Origin: Lutibacter flavus | GTDB lineage: Bacteria > Bacteroidota > Bacteroidia > Flavobacteriales > Flavobacteriaceae | NCBI RefSeq assembly: GCF_900188355.1 | Contig: NZ_FZNX01000004.1 | Coordinates: 248,001 to 312,000, forward strand | Direction of reading: 5' to 3' | Length of the DNA: 64,000 bases | Part shown: positions 56,831-64,000 of the stretch, piece after piece | How the letters are laid out: each line of letters opens with the position of its first letter | Position numbering within the stretch: position 1 is the stretch's first letter | The notes under the pieces: model-generated | The model's database searches: none | Seen by the model: the letters and a program-made list of their open reading frames with translations, nothing else | Told to the model about the DNA's origin: nothing | Translations under genes and position numbers: made by a program

Positions 56831-59188
56831 ATGAAAAAAACAGTATTAATTTCATTCTTAGTGTTAATTACTATGAATTTAAAAGCGCAAACTCAACAAG
56901 AAATTGACATACAAAACAAAATAACGCAGTTGATTTCTCAATTAACTATTGAAGAAAAAGTAGCATTATGTTCAGGTCGTGATGATTGGAGTACAATGCC
57001 AATTGAACGATTAGATATTCCTTGGATTTGGTTATCTGATGGTCCTCATGGTTTACGTCGTGCACCAGCAACCAATAAACCAGGTTATGGAGATCAGTTG
57101 CAGGCAACTTGTTTTCCTACGGCATCAGCTCTTGCTGCTACTTGGGATTTAGATTTAGTATATAAAGTTGGTCAAACGCTCGGAGAAGAGTCACAAACCC
57201 AAAATGTAAATGTATTATTAGGCCCTGGTGTAAATATCAAACGTTCTGTTTTAGGTGGTCGAAATTTTGAATATTTTTCTGAAGACCCAATCTTATCTGG
57301 TGAAATGGGAGCTGCATTTATTAATGGAGTCCAAAGCCAAGGAGTGGGAACTTCTTTAAAACACTTTACGGCTAATAATGTTGAAACGATGCGTATGTAC
57401 AACAACTCTAATATGGACAATCGTACCTTACATGAAATTTATTTAACACCTTTTGAAATTGCAGTAAAAAAAGCACAACCTTGGACGGTAATGGCTTGTT
57501 ACAATAGAGTTCAAGGTGAATACGGAACCCAAAGTTCATTTTTGTTAACCGATATCCTAAAAAAAGATTGGGGTTTTAAAGGAATTGTAATTTCAGATTG
57601 GTTTGCGGTTATTGATAGAGTTGAAGCAATGAAAGCAGGGATGCATATTGAAATGCCTAAAGTAAGTCCGGTAAATAATGCCATTACAGTGGAAGCTATT
57701 AAAAATGGCGAATTAGATATTGCAGTTGTTGATGCCTTAGTAAAAGAAATATTAACGGTTGTTTTTAAAGCAAAATCATTTCAAAAAGAAGGGGTGGAAT
57801 TAAATGTTGAAAAAGACCACGCATTCGCAAGAAAAGTGGCTTCTGAAGCTGCTACTTTATTGAAAAATGAGAATGATATATTACCGATTTCAAAAGATAA
57901 ATATAAAAAAGCCGCTATTATTGGTGAGTTTGCTGCTGCACCGCGTTACCAAGGAAATGGAAGTTCACAAGTTCGACCAACCAAACTTGACAATGCCTTA
58001 GAGATTATTAAAAAGGAATATGGGAACGATATTGAAATAACCTACGCTCAAGGATATAATTTAGCTGATGATAATGATTTTTCATTAATAAATGAAGCTA
58101 AAAAAGTAGCTTCAGAAGCAGATGTTGTTTTGGTATTTGCAGGTTTGCCATTGCAATATGAATCAGAAGGAATTGATAGAACGCATATTAATATGCCCCC
58201 ATCTCATAATAAATTAATTAGTGAAATAGCTGTTGTTCAAAAAAACACAGTAGTTGTTCTTACAAATGGAAGCGCAGTTACTATGCCTTGGTTAAACAGG
58301 GTTTCTGGTGTATTAGAAACTTGGCTAGGAGGTCAAGCTGGTGCTGGTGGAATTGCAGATGTTTTATTTGGAAAAGTAAATCCTTCAGGAAAATTAGCAG
58401 AAACATTTCCAATGTGTTTAGAGGATACTCCTGCATTTTTTAATTTCCCAGGAGAACAAGGAGATGTGCTTTATGGCGAACGAATTTTTGTTGGATATCG
58501 TTATTATGATGGAAGAAAAATTGAACCGTTGTTTCCTTTTGGATATGGTTTATCGTATACTTCTTTTGAATACAGCGATTTAAAAATGTCTTCAAAAAAC
58601 ACTACGGATAAAGAAGGTTTAACTGTGAGTATGACAGTTAAAAATACAGGAAAAGTTAAAGGTAAAGAAATTGTTCAATTGTATGTTTCAGATACAAAAA
58701 GCACCTTAAAACGACCTGAAAAAGAATTAAAGAAATTTGTAAAAATTGAACTGAAACCAGATGAAGAAAAAACAGTGAGCTTTAAATTAGAAAGTCGTGA
58801 TTTTTCTTATTTTGATGCAAAAAGAAATATGTGGATTGCCGAAAGTGGTGAGTATGTTATTTCAGCAGCAGCTTCTTCTCGAGATATAAAATTGTCTGAA
58901 ACTGTTAATTTACAATCAACACAAATAGTTCCTCTAGCATTTGATGAATATACCTTTTTTCTAGAATACTGGAATAATAAACAAACGCGTAAAATTTTAA
59001 TGGAATATTTTCCAAATTGGATTAGAGGAATTGTTACCGAAGGCGATGAAGCTGAAATAAGAGAATACCAAGGTTTTATGGTAGAACATCCATTAATTAA
59101 ATACCCATACATTACGCATGGAGAAATAACTCATGAACAAGTAAAAGAGTTGGTTGAAAAATGTAAAGGGTTAACATATACTCCATAA
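56831..59188 (+). CDS. Exported GH3-family beta-glucosidase
   Basis: The 785-residue enzyme has a plain signal peptide (ending LKAQ), so unlike the first GH3 it is not lipid-anchored. The domain order is barrel (about 35-330), alpha/beta sandwich (about 345-560), with fibronectin III-like domain (about 600-670). Nucleophile D256 lies in VISDWFA; KHFTANNVE provides the KH motif. The C-terminal extension (about 690-785) is rich in charged residues and is seen in bglX-like relatives with long tails. It probably hydrolyses beta-linked gluco-oligosaccharides in the periplasm, with different chain length or linkage preference from the GH3 at 51622. Confidence 0.93.
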   Translation: MKKTVLISFLVLITMNLKAQTQQEIDIQNKITQLISQLTIEEKVALCSGRDDWSTMPIERLDIPWIWLSDGPHGLRRAPATNKPGYGDQLQATCFPTASALAATWDLDLVYKVGQTLGEESQTQNVNVLLGPGVNIKRSVLGGRNFEYFSEDPILSGEMGAAFINGVQSQGVGTSLKHFTANNVETMRMYNNSNMDNRTLHEIYLTPFEIAVKKAQPWTVMACYNRVQGEYGTQSSFLLTDILKKDWGFKGIVISDWFAVIDRVEAMKAGMHIEMPKVSPVNNAITVEAIKNGELDIAVVDALVKEILTVVFKAKSFQKEGVELNVEKDHAFARKVASEAATLLKNENDILPISKDKYKKAAIIGEFAAAPRYQGNGSSQVRPTKLDNALEIIKKEYGNDIEITYAQGYNLADDNDFSLINEAKKVASEADVVLVFAGLPLQYESEGIDRTHINMPPSHNKLISEIAVVQKNTVVVLTNGSAVTMPWLNRVSGVLETWLGGQAGAGGIADVLFGKVNPSGKLAETFPMCLEDTPAFFNFPGEQGDVLYGERIFVGYRYYDGRKIEPLFPFGYGLSYTSFEYSDLKMSSKNTTDKEGLTVSMTVKNTGKVKGKEIVQLYVSDTKSTLKRPEKELKKFVKIELKPDEEKTVSFKLESRDFSYFDAKRNMWIAESGEYVISAAASSRDIKLSETVNLQSTQIVPLAFDEYTFFLEYWNNKQTRKILMEYFPNWIRGIVTEGDEAEIREYQGFMVEHPLIKYPYITHGEITHEQVKELVEKCKGLTYTP

Positions 59189-59238
59189 TAGAGAAAAATT
59201 ATTGTATGAAATATCTGAAGTGAAAATTGAATAAAAAT

Positions 59239-60285
59239 ATGAACTTTAAAATACAATCTTACTTTTTAATACTTATTTCTATTGTGTTACTTTCTTGTGA
59301 AAAAAGTAATAAAAAAGAGGTTGTTACAATTTCTGGTCGACAAATATTGGTAAATGAAATTCCGTATGTAATTAAAGGAATCTGTTATCACCCGGTTCCA
59401 AAAGGAAGTGATCAACGAAGTTTCAATAATTTATCGGAAGATTTAGCTTTAATGGTTGAAGCTGATATCAATACTATTCGTGTTTATGAACCAATTGAAG
59501 AAAAAGCTATTTTAGATGAAATAAATGCAGCTGGGCTCAAGGTTATTATTGGTTTTGGATTCAACCAAAATGGAAATTTTGATATCCTTTCAGGCTCATT
59601 TATAGATTACATAAACACTTATAAAAATCACAAAGCCATATTATTTTGGGAATTAGGGAACGAATATAATTACCATCCAGAATGGTTTGATGGTGATATA
59701 AAAAACTGGTATATAGCTTTAAATAATGCTGCTGATTTAATTCATAAAACAGATAAAAATCATCCAGTTGCAACTGCACATGGAGAATTACCTGATGAAC
59801 AAGCGCTTTTGTTAGCTGAAAATATTGATGTGTGGGGAATAAATATTTATCGATGGGACAATCCAGAAAGTATTTTTCCTGAATGGAGTGCTGCAAGTTC
59901 TAAACCAATGTATTTTTCTGAAGCTGGAGCAGATAGTTATATGACCATTTCAAAAGATAGTTATAACCAAGGTTTAAATGAAAGAGCTCAGGCTGATGCT
60001 ACCAAGAAAATTTTGAAAGGAGCTTTTAGTGCTCCCGATATATGTTCAGGCGTAACCTTATTCGCATTTGTTGATGAATTGTGGAAAGCCGGAAATAATG
60101 ATATGCTTGACCCTGGAGGTTGGGCTCCAAATAGTAGTGGAGTTCCTTATGATGGAACCCCAAATGAGGAGTATTGGGGAGTTGTAGATATTGATAGAAA
60201 TAAGAAAGAAGCTTACCATATAGTGAAAGAAATTTATAAAAGTGTTTCTCATAAAAGTAGAAGTACAAGAGATTTAAAACCATAA
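59239..60285 (+). CDS. Clan GH-A glycoside hydrolase lipoprotein
   Basis: The ATG at 59239 is preferred over a TTG 12 bp upstream. The 348-residue protein has a lipobox (LLSC, C20) and a single TIM barrel of GH2/GH5 kind, with acid/base E142 in WELGNEYNYH and nucleophile E228 in FSEAGADSY. No beta-sandwich domains flank the barrel, so it is not a classical GH2. An N-terminal VSGRQILVNEIPYVIKGICYH-like pattern matches the first strand of many clan GH-A beta-glucanases. The substrate is probably a beta-gluco-oligosaccharide, by context; the family number is open. It ends 3 bp before the next gene. Confidence 0.75.
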   Translation: MNFKIQSYFLILISIVLLSCEKSNKKEVVTISGRQILVNEIPYVIKGICYHPVPKGSDQRSFNNLSEDLALMVEADINTIRVYEPIEEKAILDEINAAGLKVIIGFGFNQNGNFDILSGSFIDYINTYKNHKAILFWELGNEYNYHPEWFDGDIKNWYIALNNAADLIHKTDKNHPVATAHGELPDEQALLLAENIDVWGINIYRWDNPESIFPEWSAASSKPMYFSEAGADSYMTISKDSYNQGLNERAQADATKKILKGAFSAPDICSGVTLFAFVDELWKAGNNDMLDPGGWAPNSSGVPYDGTPNEEYWGVVDIDRNKKEAYHIVKEIYKSVSHKSRSTRDLKP

Positions 60286-60288
60286 AAG

Positions 60289-61173
60289 ATGTCAGTTAGA
60301 AAAGAAAAAATATTATCCTTAGCAGGAATAAACCACGAGAACAAATCCAAAGAAGAATTACAAAGTTTTTTTTCAAAGGCTTTAAATAATGGAATGCATG
60401 GTTTATGCTTTAGTCCTTATGAAGAAGGTCAACAACCAGGTGATATTATTACAGAAGAACAAATAAGAAGAAGAATGGAAATTATCAAGCCATATACAAA
60501 ATGGATTCGATCTTTTTCTTGTACTGATGGAAATGAATTAATTCCACAAATAGCACATGAATATGGTATTAAAACCTTAGTTGGTGCTTGGTTAGGTAGT
60601 GATGATGAAATTAATAAAAGGGAAATCGCGAATCTTATTAAGATAGCCAAAAAAGGATATGTTGATATTGCTGCCGTTGGGAATGAAGTTATGTACAGAG
60701 GTGACTTAACAGAAGAAGAATTATTGGCATTTATAAATGAAGTTAAAGAAGCTATTCCTGAGATTCCTGTAGGATATGTTGATGCTTATTACGAGTTTGA
60801 ACACCGTCCAAAAATTACGGAGGCTTGTGATGTGGTGCTTGCCAATTGTTACCCTTATTGGGAAGGCTGTAAATTGGAGTATTCTTTATTATATATGAAA
60901 GATATGTACCGTAGAGCGATGAGCGCTGCAAATGGAAAAAAAGTGATTATCACAGAGACAGGTTGGACAAATAAAGGGCAAGTTTTTCATGGAGCTGTTC
61001 CCTCATTTGAAAACGCTATGAAATATTTTATTAATACCCAACAATGGTCTGAAGCAGAAGATATTGATGTGTTCTACTTTTCATCGTTTGATGAGTCTTG
61101 GAAAACGGGAGCTGAAGGAGATGTTGGCGCATATTGGGGTATTTGGGATAAAGATGAAAATCTTAAATACTAA
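60289..61173 (+). CDS. Cytosolic GH17-like enzyme 1
   Basis: The 294-residue protein has no signal peptide or lipobox. It is a compact GH17-type TIM barrel with acid/base E133 in AVGNEVMY and nucleophile E223 in ITETGWTN. FSPYEEGQQPG near the N-terminus matches YSGFREGQKPG of the next gene, so the two are tandem paralogues. It lies 3 bp after the clan GH-A gene and 18 bp before its paralogue. A cytosolic beta-1,3-glucanase or transglycosidase acting on imported oligosaccharides alongside the GH149-like phosphorylase is the natural inference. Confidence 0.85.
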   Translation: MSVRKEKILSLAGINHENKSKEELQSFFSKALNNGMHGLCFSPYEEGQQPGDIITEEQIRRRMEIIKPYTKWIRSFSCTDGNELIPQIAHEYGIKTLVGAWLGSDDEINKREIANLIKIAKKGYVDIAAVGNEVMYRGDLTEEELLAFINEVKEAIPEIPVGYVDAYYEFEHRPKITEACDVVLANCYPYWEGCKLEYSLLYMKDMYRRAMSAANGKKVIITETGWTNKGQVFHGAVPSFENAMKYFINTQQWSEAEDIDVFYFSSFDESWKTGAEGDVGAYWGIWDKDENLKY

Positions 61174-61191
61174 TTAGATTACTACAACTAA

Positions 61192-62127
61192 ATGAATTAT
61201 ATAAAAGAATTAGATATAGAACCAGGGAAAGCAATTTGTTATTCTGGGTTTAGAGAAGGACAAAAACCAGGAGGATCTTATCCAAGTTATGAAGAAATAA
61301 AAGAAGATCTTCTTATGCTTCAAAATCATTGGAAATATATTCGATTATATGATTGTGATCAACATTCCGATATTGTTTTAGAAGTAATTGAAAAGGAGAA
61401 ACTCAATTTTAAAGTAATGCTTGGGGCTTATATTGTAGCCGAAGTCAATAATTTTGGATGCCCTTGGGGAGGTTCTTACTCAGAAGAGCAATTAATTGAA
61501 AATAAGAAGATGAATTTGGTTCAAATTCAAAAATTAATTCGATTGGCAAATCAATATCCAGATATTATATTTTCTTTATCTGCAGGAAATGAAGCATGTG
61601 TTGACTGGACAGATCATTATGTACCTGTTCAAAGTGTTATTGATTATGTGAAAATAATTAAAAAAGGAGCTAAGCAACCCGTTACTTTTTGTGAAAACTA
61701 TGTTCCTTGGATTGATAAGTTAAAAGATTTGGTTGAAGAAGTTGATTTTATATCTATTCATACTTATCCGGTTTGGGAATATAAGAAAATTCATGAAGCG
61801 TTGGAATATACAAAAAGTAATTACCATACTATTGCTGATAGATATCCAAACAAACCAGTAGTAATAACAGAAGCAGGCTGGGCAACCAATTCTAATGGAA
61901 GAGGTATTTGTCCAAGTAATGTAAGTGAAGAATTGCAAGAAATTTATTACAATGATTTGGTTAACTGGTGTTTAGAAGAAAATATTTTAACGTTTGTTTT
62001 TGAAGCTTTTGACGAGCCTTGGAAGGGATCGGCCGAACCACTTGAGCCTGAAAAACATTGGGGTTTGTTTACAGTAGATAGAAAACCTAAACTGGTAATG
62101 AGAAAACTTTTTTCAAATTTATTATAA
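61192..62127 (+). CDS. Cytosolic GH17-like enzyme 2
   Basis: The 311-residue protein also lacks an export signal. Its GH17-like barrel has acid/base E134 in SAGNEACVDW and nucleophile E227 in ITEAGWAT, with FVFEAFDEPWKG near the end, as in the lipoprotein GH17 at 53916 (FYFEAFDEQWKD). It is closer in these blocks to the lipoprotein than to its tandem neighbour. It ends the tight enzyme run of PUL 2, ahead of a terminator-like hairpin at 62258. Role as for its neighbour. Confidence 0.85.
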   Translation: MNYIKELDIEPGKAICYSGFREGQKPGGSYPSYEEIKEDLLMLQNHWKYIRLYDCDQHSDIVLEVIEKEKLNFKVMLGAYIVAEVNNFGCPWGGSYSEEQLIENKKMNLVQIQKLIRLANQYPDIIFSLSAGNEACVDWTDHYVPVQSVIDYVKIIKKGAKQPVTFCENYVPWIDKLKDLVEEVDFISIHTYPVWEYKKIHEALEYTKSNYHTIADRYPNKPVVITEAGWATNSNGRGICPSNVSEELQEIYYNDLVNWCLEENILTFVFEAFDEPWKGSAEPLEPEKHWGLFTVDRKPKLVMRKLFSNLL

Positions 62128-62163
62128 TTTAGAAGAACTAATATTTTAATTGAAACTAGATTT

Positions 62164-64000
62164 ATGATACACAACAGCAAATTTTTAAAATTAATTTTAA
62201 ATAATTTGTTGAAACCTATTTGTTATTTTTATAATAAAGTTTGGTTAATTAAAAAAACGGGAGTATTCCTGCTCCTGTTTTTTTTTATTTTGCATATTAA
62301 TTCCCAAACAAAAAGTTATAAAAGAGGTGTTGCATATGGATATCATTCTATAAATGATATGCAAAATTTTTCTTCAACTATTTCTTGGTGGTATAATTGG
62401 GCTTCAGAACCGGATAGTGCAATTAAAAATACGTATCAAAACTATGGCGTCGATTTCACGCCAATGGCTTGGAATGCTCAAGGAATTAGTAATGTTAATG
62501 CTTGGGTAAATCAAGATTCAAATGTAAAATATATTTTAGGTTTTAACGAACCCAATTTTATAGACCAGGCAAAAATGACGCCTACCGAAGCGGCAGAAGC
62601 TTGGATAGAATTTCAGGAAATTGCTGAATCAAATAATATAAAAACAGTTGGTCCAGCCGTAAATTATTGCGGTGATTGTGTTGAAGAAAATGGAACAACT
62701 TACAATAATCCTTTTGCATATTTGGATAGTTTTTTTGTTGCTTGTACCGATTGTAATGTTGATTATATCGCATTGCATTGGTACGGCAGCGGAAATTCAA
62801 TTGTTGGATATGTAAATGAGGCTAGAAAATATAACAAACCAATTTGGGTTACAGAAATTGCTTCCTGGGATTCTTCAAATCCAGTCCAGAATGTGGAGGA
62901 ACAAAAAAAGTATTTAGCTGGGACTATTAACTTTTTAGAGCGTAATCCAGATGTGTATCGCTATTCTTGGTTTATTGGAAGAACAAATTCTGGCCCAAAT
63001 GTATATCCCTTTATAGATTTATATGGAGCTGATGGTGAACTAACAGAATTGGGTGAAGTGTATACGAAAATACCTGTATATGACGCAAATTATAACTTTC
63101 AAATTCCTGGAAAAATTGAGGCTGAAGAATATTATTTAATGAATGGTTTGTTTGCCGAAATCACTGAAGATACTAATGGATTTTTAAATTTAGGATGGAC
63201 AGATAATAACGATTGGGCTGAGTATAAAATAAATGTTTCAGAAAGTGGAACTTATAAAATTGCAGCACGAATAGCTGGAACAAATACTGGGGTTATAGAT
63301 GTTCAAGTTGATGGGATATCTGAAGTAATTATGAATACTCCAGCCACTGGAGGTTGGCAGAATTGGCAAACTATTTCAAATGAAATTCAACTTACTGAAG
63401 GAGAACATATTTTAAAAATACTTATAAAAGATGCGGGTTTCAATATTAATTGGATAGATATTTATAAAAAAGGAGTAATTCAATCAGATAATTTTAATAT
63501 TGAAGTTATTGGAGAAACTTGTCCGGATAAAAATAATGGAAAAATAAGTATTAAAACCAATGAAACTTATAATTATAATGTTAATATAGATGGTGTAAAC
63601 TATCCATTTACATCTAATAAAACAATTGAATATTTAGCTCCTGGCTTCTATAATATGTGTATTACAATTTCAGACAGTACATTTGAGCAATGTTACACTA
63701 TTCAACTCCCTGAATCGAATTTAGTTGCAGGTAAAGCAACTGTAACTTCAAAAATTGTAACTATTGAAATGACACAAGGAACTGGTCCTTTTGATGTTTT
63801 AGTAAACGATGAAAATGTTATAAATTCAGCTGATTCTAAATTTAATATTGAGGTAAAACATGGTGATATAATTCATGTGAAATCCTCTAAAACATGTGAA
63901 GGTGTCTTTTCAAAAACTGTTGATTTATTTAACGAGATTATTGCCTACCCAAATCCAACAAATGGGCAATTTGAAATTAGCACGCCACTAGACCAAAAAG
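62164..64000 (+). CDS. GH128 beta-1,3-glucanase with CBM6 and T9SS sorting tail (cut by window end)
   Basis: An open frame runs from ATG 62164 to the window end (612 codons, no stop). A signal peptide ends near HINSQ. A GH128-type barrel (about 55-300) shows WWYNWA, acid/base E129 in GFNEPN and nucleophile E231 in WVTEIA. A CBM6-like domain (about 316-437, KIEAEEY...NWIDIYKKG) follows. Then comes a flavobacterial linker starting near GETCPDKNNG and the start of a type IX secretion tail (YPNPTNGQFEI, about 592-602). It should be exported by T9SS and cut beta-1,3-glucan outside the cell. TTG 62206 is an alternative start. Confidence 0.88.
   Translation, partial: MIHNSKFLKLILNNLLKPICYFYNKVWLIKKTGVFLLLFFFILHINSQTKSYKRGVAYGYHSINDMQNFSSTISWWYNWASEPDSAIKNTYQNYGVDFTPMAWNAQGISNVNAWVNQDSNVKYILGFNEPNFIDQAKMTPTEAAEAWIEFQEIAESNNIKTVGPAVNYCGDCVEENGTTYNNPFAYLDSFFVACTDCNVDYIALHWYGSGNSIVGYVNEARKYNKPIWVTEIASWDSSNPVQNVEEQKKYLAGTINFLERNPDVYRYSWFIGRTNSGPNVYPFIDLYGADGELTELGEVYTKIPVYDANYNFQIPGKIEAEEYYLMNGLFAEITEDTNGFLNLGWTDNNDWAEYKINVSESGTYKIAARIAGTNTGVIDVQVDGISEVIMNTPATGGWQNWQTISNEIQLTEGEHILKILIKDAGFNINWIDIYKKGVIQSDNFNIEVIGETCPDKNNGKISIKTNETYNYNVNIDGVNYPFTSNKTIEYLAPGFYNMCITISDSTFEQCYTIQLPESNLVAGKATVTSKIVTIEMTQGTGPFDVLVNDENVINSADSKFNIEVKHGDIIHVKSSKTCEGVFSKTVDLFNEIIAYPNPTNGQFEISTPLDQK
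62258..62287 (+). terminator. Terminator-like hairpin inside the GH128 signal-peptide codons
   Basis: CGGGAG (62258-62263) pairs with CTCCTG (62272-62277, one G-U) across an 8-nt loop, flanked by seven A and followed by nine T. This is a good Rho-independent terminator for the operon that ends at 62127. It falls within the codons for the GH128 signal peptide, where the T-run also encodes Leu/Phe of the hydrophobic core. Confidence 0.6.

Noticed and set aside
1-64000. CRISPR arrays, rRNA genes, defence systems, complete insertion sequences
   Set aside because: I looked for regular spaced repeats, transposase motifs, rRNA-like conserved blocks and restriction or toxin genes and saw none.

Overview
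The window looks like the chromosome of a marine or soil flavobacterium (Bacteroidota, Flavobacteriia). The DNA is AT-rich. It carries two SusC/SusD pairs, a hybrid two-component sensor of the HTCS type, many lipoproteins with Bacteroidota-style lipoboxes, a type IX secretion sorting tail and a Bacteroidota-type tyrosine integrase. Nearly every gene lies on the + strand; only the integrase is on the - strand.

Region A (1 to about 12212) is the right part of an integrated mobile element with a metal-resistance cargo. The genes are an RND metal pump fused to its outer membrane channel, a periplasmic adaptor lipoprotein, a Fur-family regulator, an ICMT-like membrane methyltransferase, a small GDCCVxC protein, a Zn/Cd/Pb-type P1B ATPase and a CDF-like transporter. 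A decayed second copy of the GDCCVxC gene sits between the last two. The integrase gene (10583-11914) lies next to three short direct repeats and a 3' fragment of tRNA-Met(CAT) at 12168-12212. That fragment lacks its 5' half and is followed by a perfect terminator hairpin, so it should be one attachment site. The intact tRNA is expected beyond the left edge.

Region B (12314-33249) is chromosomal. After a NIPSNAP-family protein comes a polysaccharide-utilisation locus (PUL 1): HTCS sensor, SusC, SusD, a terminator, then a tight run of cytosolic GH130, MFS transporter, two large exported proteins of unknown family, GH32, GH13 and mannose-6-phosphate isomerase. The mix of mannoside-, fructoside- and alpha-glucoside-active families does not match a PUL I recognise. 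With the two unassigned proteins, this is the best candidate for an undescribed system. Two copies of GTGTACAT exactly 21 bp apart upstream of susC, with a Bacteroidota -7 box just downstream, are a plausible HTCS operator.

Region C (33421 to the right edge) is a beta-1,3-glucan (laminarin-type) PUL (PUL 2). It holds a membrane-spanning Reg_prop/Y_Y_Y/LuxR-type regulator, SusC, SusD, a small surface lipoprotein, GH16 laminarinase, GH30, a sugar-porter MFS, a clan GH-A lipoprotein, a large cytosolic GH149-like phosphorylase, GH3, lipoprotein GH17, a GPH-type symporter, a second GH3, another clan GH-A lipoprotein, two cytosolic GH17-like enzymes, and a GH128-CBM6-T9SS protein cut by the window end. 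The proposed route: GH16, GH128 and surface GH17 cut the backbone; GH30 may remove beta-1,6 branches; SusC/D imports oligosaccharides; periplasmic GH3 and the GH149-like phosphorylase plus cytosolic GH17 finish the job, partly by saving energy as glucose-1-phosphate. Substrate assignments are inferred from families and neighbours, not demonstrated.
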